The translations under genes and the position numbers were made by a program. This document shows, piece by piece, positions 10,223 through 21,077 of a stretch of DNA of 64,000 bases (its first letter is position 1; every line of letters begins with the position of its first letter). Source of the DNA: Chionoecetes opilio (Eukaryota > Arthropoda > Malacostraca > Decapoda > Majidae); assembly GCA_016584305.1 (NCBI GenBank), contig JACEEZ010007150.1, forward strand, positions 1 through 64,000, given 5' to 3'. Under the pieces are notes generated by a model that saw only the letters and a program-made list of their open reading frames with translations, was not told the origin of the DNA and searched no databases.

Positions 10223-11266
10223 TTAGGACTGGCATTTGTCTCGAAGAACATGCAATGTTTTGTCCATCACCATTGCAGCTGTTTTTTCTGCCATTAGGTC
10301 GGAGGAATAATTGTAAGTAAACAAATATGTTCTTTTACCGATATAGTAGTTTAAGTTGCTCATTACAGAGCTGTTATGAACGAAAGCGAATATAACACCA
10401 CCTTCCACTTGAACAGTATTACTAGAATCGACCTTTGGTTCCCTTGTACCTGAGATGCTATAGTCGAATATTGGTAGTGAAAGCTCGTTGCTAGAGAGAC
10501 TGTTTTCAGCAGCCATGATTTGCGCTACCATCTGACGTAGGGTTTCCTGGGAGCTGAGATGTTCTTTCTTCATTCTTTCGATGTTTCTTGATAAGTCCCA
10601 GAAACCACATCTGTGAGTAATATTTACCTCAATGTACATCTTATCGAGTCCAGCGTGTAGGCCGTAGATGGGAAGGGTTCTCTTAGTCATGTAACGGCGC
10701 AGGTCAGTAGTCATATTGACACAGAAGATAAATTTGTCCTCCTGCACTCCAGATTCCTGAAGCAAATCTACCACGGCTGTTTGGTATGCATTCATGACGG
10801 CAGTGTGGAATGTTACACCCTCTCGTTTACAGGCTTGTTTCATAATCGCCATGTCAGCCATGTCGATGCTCTTGAAGATGAAATTGGTGGTGGGGATTTT
10901 GCCTCCTGGAGGCGGAAAGCCCTTCAGGATGACAAGTTCTTTTCTATATTTCTCTTTCGGAATTGTATTTTGCCCTGTACTTGCAAGCATGTCTTCCCCT
11001 ATTTTCTTAATTTCTTCACTCGATACAAATATTCCCCTCTGGACAGAATCATCAACGAACTTACCATCTATCACTTCATTTAATGTTTCCAGAAAAGAAT
11101 GAAGTATGGTCACTATGGTCACTCCGTCCATGATGGCATGATGGAATATAGGCATGAGGGTGTACCGGTGTGGGTGAGTGGCACTGCGCTGGAGTGGCGC
11201 ACCGGGGTCCTCCTGTGCCTCAGGAATGACAACGAACCCGGACAGAGATGTGACTTCAGTTTTCAT
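10223..11266 (-). CDS. CoA-dependent acyltransferase-like protein, C-terminal exon
   Basis: 347 codons open to a TAA stop. Residues 42-48 read HHAIMDG, the HHxxxDG active-site motif of the chloramphenicol-acetyltransferase-like superfamily (condensation domains, alcohol acetyltransferases, PapA-type enzymes), where the second His acts as general base in acyl transfer. The motif usually lies 100 or more residues into such proteins, so roughly the first 100 residues are missing and probably sit in exons upstream (higher coordinates). A possible splice acceptor (TTTTATTTTCAG) lies near 11327, but an in-frame stop separates it from the coding frame, so the exon start is uncertain. The frame has no internal stop and its composition differs from the nearby transposons, which supports a host gene. 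Substrate unknown; no signal peptide is visible in this part. Confidence 0.72.
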   Translation of the reverse strand: MKTEVTSLSGFVVIPEAQEDPGAPLQRSATHPHRYTLMPIFHHAIMDGVTIVTILHSFLETLNEVIDGKFVDDSVQRGIFVSSEEIKKIGEDMLASTGQNTIPKEKYRKELVILKGFPPPGGKIPTTNFIFKSIDMADMAIMKQACKREGVTFHTAVMNAYQTAVVDLLQESGVQEDKFIFCVNMTTDLRRYMTKRTLPIYGLHAGLDKMYIEVNITHRCGFWDLSRNIERMKKEHLSSQETLRQMVAQIMAAENSLSSNELSLPIFDYSISGTREPKVDSSNTVQVEGGVIFAFVHNSSVMSNLNYYIGKRTYLFTYNYSSDLMAEKTAAMVMDKTLHVLRDKCQS

Positions 11267-11879
11267 GCCACACCAAGTAGATGATTTCTCATAACCACTT
11301 CATAAGGTTAGATCCCGGATGAAGTATCTGAAAATAAAAAATAAAAATTAGCTCTATGTCGCAACAGTTTCGAGTTCAGCACCAAATTGTAGATAACTGA
11401 GGAAAGTCGTGAACTTTCTCGATGGTTCATTTGAATTTTTCTCGTTGGCATTATAGGCACATATTTTTACCCCTATATGTACATCTCATGCATGCACCTT
11501 TTTCTGCAAATCATTTCCATGTTTTAAGATTATTCCTATGACGAGTCACGCTACATGCTACGCCCTGGCCACGTCATCTACCGCTGCCACCAAATATGTT
11601 AGCCCCATACGTGTGAATACGTATGAGATAACATATACTTACGTTTGGTAAGAGTGGAAGACGTGGCGCCGAGCAGAGACTAATCAAACCACAGGTTGTA
11701 TTATAATTATTATTCGAAATAACTGAACAGAGACAAACAAACAAACAAACAAACATACAGAGTTTAACGTTCTTATATAGCACGTTGTAATTTAAGTCCT
11801 CTGTAAATAACCTTGCATAGAATGTATCCACCATGGCGAGTGTTCAGACACACACAACCACACACAACAAGAGTATATC

Positions 11880-11950
11880 ACTTTCTGCCTAGTAGTCCAT
11901 GGGCCGGACCAGATATCGGTACCACCCAAGGTGGCAAAACTATACTTGTG
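11880..11950. repeat. short dispersed repeat, copy 1
   Basis: AGTCCATGGGCCGGACC followed by GGTACCACCCAAGGTGGCAA recurs, reverse-complemented and with changes, at about 23225-23292. It may be the end of an unidentified element. The stretch 11330-12520 around it is otherwise unique or AT-rich, with a small (CAAA)n tract near 11735-11755, and no gene that I recognise. Confidence 0.5.
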
Positions 11951-12528
11951 CCATTTTGTTTGTTGCATCAATATAAGTAAAATAATGTATGATGGCCTAT
12001 CCATGTTGGTAGCTTTACGGTATATTTTTGTAAAAAACCCACTTGCATAGGGTAATTTTTTCATATTTTCCGTTTTTATTTATGAAACGGTGCATCGTAG
12101 GCATAAAGGGTGTATGGACTAAGGATTTTGTAAATTAAATTCTGCACAGGTTTGTCCTAATGCATTTTTGCTATATATGTCATAGTTTTTGTGCAAATGA
12201 AGCCGGAAGTTGAAGGCATGTTTTCATCACAATTGAAAAAATTGCGTTTCCCAGCCATATTTAGTTCAATAACTCTAAAACAAGTAATTTCTCGATAAAA
12301 TACCATAGAGATGAGATTGTAGGGTGATGATTAATTTTTTAAATGGTACTCTTATTATTCTTCAAATTTTATATATTGACGTCTAAGAGGCTAAAAGCAA
12401 AAAACTGTATATGCACAGAAATCCATATCTTGATATCATTTACGTCTTAAGCCTTATATATTATCAGAGAATTTACGTTGAAAGAACTGGAAAAATATGT
12501 TTTTTAATCCATTTTCTTGTCTGTTGCA

Positions 12529-13101
12529 GATGATGAGCTGAATGATGGCGGACACTAAGCACCCTTGTACTGATCCGACTCCACAGCGCCCGAGCTAGAG
12601 TGCATCATTCATTGTTCCGATGACAATGAAAACCTAATTTCACCACAATCTGTCGACTCCTGGAAAACTCTCCTCCGGGCAGTTCAAATATGGCGTCATG
12701 AGCCCATATTGGAGTTGTCTGGAGACACTCCCGAAAGAGAGATCCCTGCTCTCAATTACCACAGAAAATGTCGCAGCATCTTCACGATGAAGAAAGCACT
12801 AGATGGCATCCTTGCTCAAAAAAAGAAGACTACCAATGGCTGTCCTGAGGATAGCAACCCTGCAAGTGCTGGTCGTGCAATCCCTAGCACCTCAAGAACA
12901 TATGAAGCAGAGTGCATATTTTGCCAGAAAACAAACAAGTACGCCAAACGACAGATGACTCGAGAAGTGTTGGTGAAGTGCTGAGAACTGAGAGCTGATG
13001 CTAAGATCAGGAATGCCGCCACAAAGAAACTGGACAGCAGAATACGTGGCATTGTAGGCAGAGATATTGTGGCCGCTGAAGCACACTACCATAGGTCCTG
13101 C
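12529..13101 (+). pseudogene. Academ-like transposase gene, N-terminal segment (broken)
   Basis: A good splice acceptor (TTTTCTTGTCTGTTGCAG, ending 12529) is followed by ATGATGGCGGACACT at 12542. The coding frame shifts by one base near 12597, then reads a first Cys/His module (CIIHC ... NYHRKC) and a second (CIFC ... AHYHRSC) separated by a charged linker. A TGA stop replaces a codon at about 12982. After RSC (13101) the frame is cut by fold-back element B and resumes at 14290. The two Cys/His modules probably bind zinc and DNA; that is inference. The same two-module layout is seen in the genes at 31101-32079 and 32070-32757. Confidence 0.75.
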
Positions 13102-14281
13102 CAAAGACTACTCTATACTGGACTTGCTACTCATTTTGGGCTATTTCCAGTGGAGGCCAGTTTTGCGATTCCTGCCATTTTCGAACATCACTCCCTTTTT
13201 CCTTCCTATGGTTTATCAGTATATATGATATACCGTTATCTTCGTAAATGTTTGTTCTATAATATTATCAAACAAAAAACAGTAAAATACACTAAAGAAA
13301 TGCCATTATGAGAGAGTGAAGAAATATGCATGAACTTAATATTCACTTGAACTCATCGCCATTTAATATATTGCGAGAAAACATTTAGATGAAACATATC
13401 ACTAGAAGCGAATTTTCATTAGCTTTCCATAGATATATTTCGTTTTCTGATAAATGAAACAGAACCATGCATAAATTAGCGTTAACTAAAAAAATAACAT
13501 CATCTATCGGGATAATTTCCCGATTGATGATGTTATTTATTTAGTTAACGCTAATTTATGCATGGTTTTAATTCATTTATCAGAAAACGAAATATAGCAA
13601 TGGAAAGCTAGTAAAATTCCGCTTCTATTGATATGTTGCATGTAAAAAGTCTTCACGCAAAATATCAAATGGCGATGAGTTTAAGTGAATATAAGTTCAT
13701 GCATATTTCTTCAGAGTTTCATAATGGAATTTCTTTAGTGTATTTTACAGTTTTTTATTTGATAATATTATAGAATAAACATTTACAAAGATAACAGTGT
13801 ATCATTTATACTGATAAGCCATAGTCTACTGTATTCATGGAACACTTTTTTACTTGCCGATCCGATTGATGATGTTATTTTTTTAGTTAACGCTAATTTA
13901 TGCATGGTTCTTATTCATTTATCAGAAAACTAAATATATCAATGGAAAGCTAATGAAAATTCGCTTCTATTGATATGTTTCCTCTAAAATGTTCTCTCGC
14001 AAAATATTAAATGGCGAAGAGTTTAAGTATATATTGAGGTCATGTATATTTCTTCACACTCTCATAATGGCATTTCTTTAGTGTATTTTACTGTTTTTTA
14101 TTTGATAATATTATAGAACAAACATTTACGAAGATTACGGTATATCATATATACTGATAAACCTTAGGAAGGGAAATAGGGGTGATGTTCTAAAATGGCA
14201 GGAATCGCAAAACTGGCCTCCACTGGTCATGGGCGGGTTGGCGCGGGGCACGAGTAGCAAGTCCAGTATAGAGTAGTCTTT
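13102..14281. mobile_element. fold-back element B inserted in the Academ-like gene
   Basis: The ends CAAAGACTACTCTATACTGG (13102) and its complement (to 14281/14282) begin inverted arms of about 105 bp that also share CCAGTGGAGGCCAGTTTTGC. Inside is the palindrome family of element A: one left half (about 13207-13510) and two right halves (to 13825, and 13860-14163). GGTCCTGC occurs immediately before (13094-13101) and after (14282-14289), an 8-bp target duplication (7 bp if the terminal G belongs to the element). Removing the element restores the RSC-Y-R-F reading of the gene. Confidence 0.88.
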
Positions 14282-14282
14282 G

Positions 14283-17200
14283 GTCCTGCTATAGATTCTA
14301 CACACGGGGCGAATCTTCACAGCAGAAGGGTGCTGTCAGTGCCGATGACAAAGAAGATGAAGATATATATGAGGCGGTTGTTAGTCAGTCATACAGTGAG
14401 CTTTTTCATTACATCAGAATGGAGCTTTTCGGTACCCCAAAGGTCCTGATGATGACTGATGTTACCTCTAGACTTGTGGCATCCATGAAGAGCTTTGGTG
14501 TGGACCAAGTGCAGGACTCCACCAAAAAGCACCTGCGGCAAAGGATTGAGAAGGAGTTTGGTGGATTTCTTCACATCATCCAAGATCATAATGGCATACT
14601 TCTCATCTATCCAGACAGCTTAACTGTGCAGGAACTTGTCAGTAAAAACCAATCTCTAAAGAATCAGTTGAAGACCCTTTCCAGAGGTGATGCCCAGGAA
14701 CTCCAAACAAAGGCTGCCATGCAACTCAGGGCTGACATCAAGACCAAAGCCAAAGATATCAACCAATCCTGGCCACCAGAGATAGAGAGTGTCAAACCTG
14801 ATATCGTTCCAGAATCAGTCTTGTGCTTCTTGCGCACCCTGCTCACAGGGTCCGACGACCCTGACAGCATTAACAGTGTAACCCCAAGAGTTCAGCGTCT
14901 CCTGCAATCGTTTGGCCAGGACATTGTGTATGCAGTGACATGTGGCAAAGCCAAGCCGCCCAAACACATTGCCCTGTCCTTCAGTGTCAAGTCTTTGACA
15001 GGTAATGTTGTGCTGATAAGCATCCTGAACCGCCTTGGGCATTGTGTTGCGTACTCGCAGATAGAGGAGATCGACACCGCCCTTTGCTTGCAGAAGCTGC
15101 CTGCCTCAGGATGTTATCCCGCACTGCCAAGCAACATCTTTCCCGGTGTCTTCACAGCCTTGGCTTGGGACAACATCGACCGTCTAGAAGAGACGCTGAG
15201 TGGCGAAGGTACGTCGCACAGGGTGAATGGCATTGCTGTGCAGGAAAAGCCGACAGACCTGGTCCCTGCCCAACCCAGGCCTACTGTGGCCAGAACAAAG
15301 AAGAGGAGCATTGATGCACCTCCGCTGATGCTGCCAACGTACAACGCCGGTCAACGGGCAGGCCCACCCATGAGCATGACCGCTGAAGTTGTTGCTGACG
15401 TAGAGACCCAGCTTGCCAGGCAGAAGAATCTTGTTTGGATGCTGGACTGCATGCTGTAAGAGAAAGACCAGTCAGTGAGCAGCTGCACCGGCTTCAACAT
15501 CATGACCCGAGAGGAGGTGGCAGTCACCTCTGACAACGTTGGCTACCTTCCCACAATAAATGCCCCTGCCACACAGATGTCCACAGTCAATGAGGTTCTC
15601 AAGCAGTCACTCAGCATCCAGCAGTCACTGGGCCTGACGAAGATTGTCTGCGTCTTTGACCAGGCATTATATGCAAAGGCTGTCGAGATCACCTGGAAGC
15701 ACCCTGACCAGTTCAGCAACATCATCATCAGGATGGGTGCTTTTCATACCATCTGCATTCTCCTAGCAACCATCGGGAAGCGTTTTCAAGATGCCGGGCT
15801 CCGTGATCTGTGTGTTGAGTCTGGGGTCATTGCACAAGGCTCAGTCGCGGGCATCATGGATGGCAGGAAGTACAACCGAGCAGTACGACTGCACAAGCTG
15901 GTCTATGAAGCCCTTTTGCGCTTTGTGTGGAAGGAATTCCTGCCCTGGCTAAAAACGACAAACATCGACGACATGGTACATCTGGAGGAGTCTCTGCGAG
16001 TCATTGACATCTTTGCCAAGGACATCTCTCAAAATGGTCTGGAGCAGATCCTCAAGAACCCCTCTTGCACACGTATCTTGGATCTCTTTGAGGAATACCT
16101 TGAGGTTCCCAGACGCGGCAGTGGACTCGTAGCATTCTGGGTGACCTACCTAGACATGGTGGAGATCCTCTTAGGCCTTATCCGTGCATCCAGAGAAGGG
16201 GACTGGATGCTCCACCTGTCGTGCATCCGAGCCATGATTGGTGCTTCGCATACGACAGGGTCAACTACGCTAGGTACTTGCCATATTACTTAGCTCAGAT
16301 GAGCCAGCTACCCACGACACACCCAGATGTTAACGCTGAGTTCATAGCAGGAAAATTCTCCGTGCAGCGGGGGTCGATGAACCCGTTTGGCCGCATCCCT
16401 GTGGACCAAACTATCGAAGAGACGGTGAACAAGGACACGCAGACAGCTGGGGGAACAAAAGGCTTTAGTCTCAAACCAGGAGCCGTCACAAAGTATTACA
16501 TAACGCAGGAATACAGAAGCCGATACCTCAGACAACTCAGAGAAATGACAGGAGGGAGCAGCTCAAAACTGACTCATCCCGATCTTCAAACTAAAAGGTA
16601 GAAGAAGGATGAGCAGGATGTAGAGACCCTGACAGACCTGATGGAAAACAGTTGGCTCAACCCCATGTCTCCAGATGAGGAAGACCTAGTCAGCCTGTCC
16701 ACTGGCACTGTAGCGCCTCCTGAAGTCAGCAGGGGCCTGCTGAGAGCTCATACAGTAGGAGAGGCGGCATACCAAGAATTCAAGGCAAGGCTAGACGAGG
16801 ACCAGCAGGAATAATTCCACGACAAATTGAAGAAGCAAGGCCTGAAGACTTTCGCCAACATCAATGTCAAACGTAAGTCCAAGAATTCGCAGGGTATTGT
16901 TCTCAAGGCGGACAGGAACTTATTCAGCCTCATGATCTTGGTTGCTGAAAGCCGGCAGGTAAACATTAAGGATGTTCTTGTCTACCCCCTAGGCCCACTG
17001 CCATGGGCATTGGCAAATACTGATGGGACGCTAAGGAAAACAAACAAGGCGGCCCTTGCCAGAGAACTGGAGAATAATGTGTCCGCAGCAGAAGAGATCC
17101 CAACCCCATCTGCTACCATCATTGACGGGATGGGCTTGATCCAGAAGCTGAATGGAGGCAACAAGACTTTTGGACAGGTGGCAGAGATGGCATTCACCAA

Positions 17201-17868
17201 TATCCTTCATGAAGGGGGACAAAGCAAGAGAATTGATATTGTGTTTGATGTCTACCGCTCCACCTCAATCAAACAAGCTGAACGAGTCAACCGAGGTGCC
17301 GACAACTATCTCCAATACAAGAACCTACCTGGCGGGCATCATGTGCAGCAGTGGAGTAAATTCCTATCTGGATCTTCAAACAAGACCTCCCAGATCAGGT
17401 TTTTGACAGAGGAGTGGAAACTCTCAAAGTACAGAGAGAAGTTACCGGACAAGGCGCTCTATGTCACCTGTGAACAAAGCTGTTTCAAGTTAACAGAAGA
17501 CAAGGGGGAGGAGGTACCTAAGCTCTAGTCGACATAAAGAAGAGGCTGATACCCGCCTGCTTCTCCACACGCTGCATGCAGCGAGAGATGGCTACAAGGC
17601 AGCCGTCATTTGCTCAGAGGACACTGATGTCTTCATCATTAACCTTCCCATGCACAGCACCATGGATATCTCTATCTACCAGAAGTTTGGAACCAAGACT
17701 TGCACCCGAAACGCAGATGTAGACAAGATCGGGAGAAGTCAAGGGCAGGGTGTCTGCGACAGCCTGATTGGCCTGCATGCGTTCACTGGATGTGACTCTG
17801 TAAGCTGTTTTGCCGGTAAAGGCAAGCTAATTGCCCTAAAGCTACTCAAGAAGGACCCGTCTAACCAG
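14283..17868 (+). pseudogene. Academ-like transposase gene, central and FEN/XPG-like nuclease segment (broken)
   Basis: The main body of the gene. 14419-15459 is open and holds the DSTKKHLRQRIEKEFGG and LSGEGTSHRVNGIAVQ blocks. A TAA stops it at 15457, coding continues (YLPTINAPATQMSTV) to a frameshift near 16265, more stops lie at about 16599 and 16812, and there is a frameshift near 17520. The C-terminal half resembles a FEN/XPG-type PIN nuclease: IIDGMGLIQKL (17116), VFDVYR...KQAERVNRG (17237), EEADTRLLLH (17540), SEDTDVFII (17614), LHAFTGCDSVSCFAGKGK (17776). These match in order the N-domain Asp, the FDG motif, the EAEA and EDSD motifs and the GCD helix-hairpin-helix of that fold. The Academ (AcademX) transposons are reported to encode an XPG-like nuclease, which is the best existing family match. 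The hAT-type insertion interrupts it after 17868. Confidence 0.72.
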
Positions 17869-19379
17869 CAGAGCTGGGCGCGTTACCGCCGGACAGGTAG
17901 TGCATTACCGTCAAAGCGTTACCGAAAAATCAGGGGTGCATTACCGTCAATGCGTTACCGATTTAAATTTTCTTAGGGCGGTCCGCGTTACTGCGTTACT
18001 GCGTTACCGTTTCCAAAATTGAAAGTGCATTACCAGCGTTACCAAAATTTTTACCAAGTTTTTTCCTTCGATCTTTTTCATTTTCACATACATTGTACAC
18101 CACATTATTCTAAACACTTTTGTATAGAAGAACGTTTCCCATAAAATTATTAGTTTTCGAGAAAAAAATTTAATAATGCGTGTTCCTGGAAATATATGAG
18201 TCCCCCTTATAATTAGAGAGAACTGCAACTCCGAAATGCCAGTGGTCGCTGGCAGTTTTAACTCACAATTTGGTGAAAAGTTGGTCAACTTGAAAGAAAA
18301 ATATGGGCTTATTCCACTGCACTTAAAACACACAAGTATAATATTAAGAACGATTTTCATCTATATGTATATTATATAGAAGCCTGATTCTGTAAAACAT
18401 TGTATATAACCAAATAACCAAGTAGGTTATAGTTGAGGAGGCGAGGTAAATGCTACTCTATGATATTATATAGTCAATAACGAATGTTTAGAAGTATCTA
18501 TACCTAGGCAGTCATATTTTCCTGTTATTATTGTGTATCAATCAGATAGAAAGCCTGGAAGTGCAATGAGTCGACGCGTGAAGTCGTAATGTTTTGATTC
18601 AATCTCCCCGCCACAATCTCCCCCCCCCCACCACTCCCCGCCGCGGCACGTCGCCTCCACTATTATAACCCACATTGTCGCAGCAACAAGCCGATTTCGG
18701 CATTCTTTATTCTTCGTTTTTCCAAGGCATTGCATATTGTATTTTGACAAGCGTTTGCCAGACGCAGCAGTACTGTCTTAGAAAACAGTGTGAACATCGC
18801 CCAAATTTTACATGCCACAATATACATGTACAAAATATATTAAGCTTTGCTACTCGAGGCGAGTAATTTGCATTAAATTGCTATTATAGAACGTTCCATC
18901 GTAATGCATGTCATCCATATAATTAGTAGAACAACAGAAGAACTATATCTTTTGGTATTCAGATGCGGTGCATCAATGTTTATCGCGAAATTAATTTATG
19001 AAAAATATTAGTCGCGGAGCCAAAACACAGTAGACCAACCTTTGAGTTAAAACTGCCAGCGACCACTGGCATTTCTCGAGTTTCAGATCATTGGAATTCC
19101 TAACATCCCAACAAAGTGGTCTATGAATGAATACACGCGACGCCTGCAGAACAGAGCTCAACAATGCCGCGCAACAAATTCGGCGATTGTCGTCTTCGTT
19201 TCTTAACTTTTGAAAATTACGATAACGCAAGTGGTAACGCTAAATTTTCTTGGTGCATTACTGGTAGTGCATTACTTTGAAAATCTTTGCGTTACCGCGG
19301 TACTGCGTTACCGATTTGGTAGTGCATTAGTAACGCAGTAACGCAGTAATGCAAGCGGTAACGCAAGTGCCCGGCTTTG
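17869..19379. mobile_element. hAT-type MITE inserted in the Academ-like gene
   Basis: Left end CAGAGCTGGGCGCGTTACC; reverse complement of the right end CAAAGCCGGGCACTTGCGTT. Both fit the CAG-G-TGGGC consensus of hAT termini. An 8-bp target duplication, CTAACCAG, is exact at 17861-17868 and 19380-19387. Many GCGTTACC and GTGCATTACC motifs crowd both subterminal regions, as expected for hAT transposase binding sites. A second inverted pair (GCCAGTGGTCGCTGGCAG, near 18239 and 19055) lies inside. There is no transposase ORF, so it is non-autonomous. Confidence 0.9.
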
Positions 19380-19936
19380 CTAACCAGGCATTCAAGCAGC
19401 TGGGCCAATGCTGGGAATTGAGCGATGAGATCTTTGATAAGCTTGAGCAGTTCACCTGTGCAATGTATGCTGGCAACAGGAGCAACAAGATCAGAAGCGC
19501 AGCGCCGCAGGGGGCAACAGTGTCAACGAGCTGCGCTACAAGCTCTTCTGTGCAAAGAGAGGGGAAGCAGAGTCAAGCCAGCTGCCACCATGCAGAGACT
19601 GCCTCTTCCTACACGCACAGAGAGCCAACTTCCAGGCTGCTATCTGGAGACGCTGTGTAGAGCCCAAGGCCAACGTGCCAAGCCCCAGTGAGCATGGCTG
19701 GACTGAAGAAGACGGGAAGCTGAATCCTCTGGATGCGTTCGACACCAGCACCAGAGGTGGTGTTGGAGCTACTGGCTTGCAAGTGTTCACGGGTTTGCAA
19801 GCTGCCTGACTGTGCATGCCTGGTCAATGGCCTCACATGCACTGATATGTGCAGGCTCCAGACCTGCACCAACCAAGCAGTGCAGCAGCAGCAACCCGAC
19901 CTTGAGCCGGATTCTGAGGATTCAGAGGATGAGTAA
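19380..19936 (+). pseudogene. Academ-like transposase gene, C-terminal segment with CXC-type Cys-rich tail
   Basis: Coding resumes exactly after the hAT target duplication (FKQLGQCWELSDEIFDKLEQ), runs through a frameshifted block (19490-19730) and ends with a Cys-rich motif at about 19760-19870: CKCSRVCKLPDCAC ... CTDMCRLQTC. The spacing resembles the tesmin/TSO1 CXC zinc-binding motif. An acidic tail (EPDSEDSEDE) precedes the stop at 19934-19936. Its role as a DNA-binding tail is inferred. No terminal inverted repeat of the parent element was found in the next 240 bp. Confidence 0.72.
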
Positions 19937-20177
19937 ACGGTACAGCAGATACATATGTTTCTGGCGCTTCTATGCATGTCTTAAGGGTCCATATGACTCA
20001 ATTATTAATACAATAGTTTCAAGAATATTACTCTCTGTTATGTTCACAAGAAGTCGCAAAGAAGTACACATTCAGACTTCATTGCATATGATAGCGACAC
20101 ATTTCTGTTCATTAGTATTAGTGTTTTAACTTTTGTCATTTAACCTGATGCCAGCTTATTATGTTATTGTGTGTATA

Positions 20178-20196
20178 TCTATAATAATATAAGCGA

Positions 20197-20237
<41 letters not shown>

Positions 20238-20902
20238 TGTCTTTGTGTGTGTGTGTGTCCGCTATAGGTTCCGTCCCCAGTGGCGCAATCCCATCATATG
20301 GCACAGTTTTGGAACCAGGTTGACCAGGGGAAGGTTTTAAGCCCACTTATGGGATGATCCGATCACTTTTTTCTTCTTTTTTTTAGCAGCCTATTAGCGA
20401 GAATTGTGAAAAAAAAGTGGGTTGCGAGAATTGAGGAAACCTTGATGTAGGGTGATGGGTAATGGGTGAGTGAATGGGTGGGGTGATGGATAATGGGTGT
20501 GGGGTGATGGGTGAGTGAATGGGTGGGGGGTGATGGGTTGGGGGTGATGGGTGATGGGTGAGGGAATAGGTGGGGGGTGATGGGCAATGGGTGAGTGAAT
20601 GGGTGTGTGGTGATGGGTAATGGGTAAGTGAATGGGTGGGGGGTGATGGGGAATGGGTGAGTGAATGGGGGGGGGTGATGGGTAATGGGTGAGTGAATGG
20701 GTTGGGGGTGATGTGAATGGGTTGGCGTTAATACATACATTTCTACATCCATGATTTCAGGAAAGTTAGAAGGCGCTATCTGGAGAGTCTGTGTTTGGTG
20801 GGCCTTCGGCCCACCAAACACAGGTGGTTGGCCGAAGGCCCACCAATAGCCCTCCGCAAGAGCTAGCCAAAAAGTCCGCCCGGAGGGCGGCTTTGCAGCT
20901 AG
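20178..20902 (+). mobile_element. Helitron 1 (non-autonomous)
   Basis: The 5' end TCTATAATAATATAAGCG follows an A. The 3' end has a GC hairpin (CCGCCCGGAGGGCGG), eight bases, then CTAG followed by T. These are the 5'-TC ... hairpin-CTRR-3' termini of Helitrons, which insert between A and T without target duplication. Inside are a TG tract (20202-20258), a minisatellite built on GGGTGATGGGTAATGGGTGA, and a perfect hairpin GGTGGGCCTTCGGCCCACC. There is no Rep-helicase. Confidence 0.85.
20445..20720. repeat. Helitron-internal minisatellite (about 33-bp unit)
   Basis: Units of GGGTGATGGGTAATGGGTGA plus GTGAATGGGTGGG, variable in length. Homologous arrays lie at 22543-22840 and, in inverse orientation, at 56445-56720 and 58660-58790. 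Confidence 0.88.
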
Positions 20903-21077
20903 TCTATAATAATATAAGCGAAAGTGTGTGTCTGTGTGTCCGCGATAGGTGCCGCCCCCCGTGGCGGAATCCCATCATATGGCACAGTTTTGGAACCGGG
21001 TTGACCAGGGGAACATTTTAAGCCCACTTATGGGATGATCCGATCACTTTTATTTAATTTTAATTTTTAGTAGCCTA

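Noticed and set aside
13102..14281. Single simple MITE
   Set aside because: The interior holds one left half and two right halves of a palindrome family, so the structure is composite.
20363..20821. Pro/His/Ser-rich protein (also 22434-22877, 56203-56815)
   Set aside because: Reading through the Helitron minisatellite; the three copies vary in unit number and frame.
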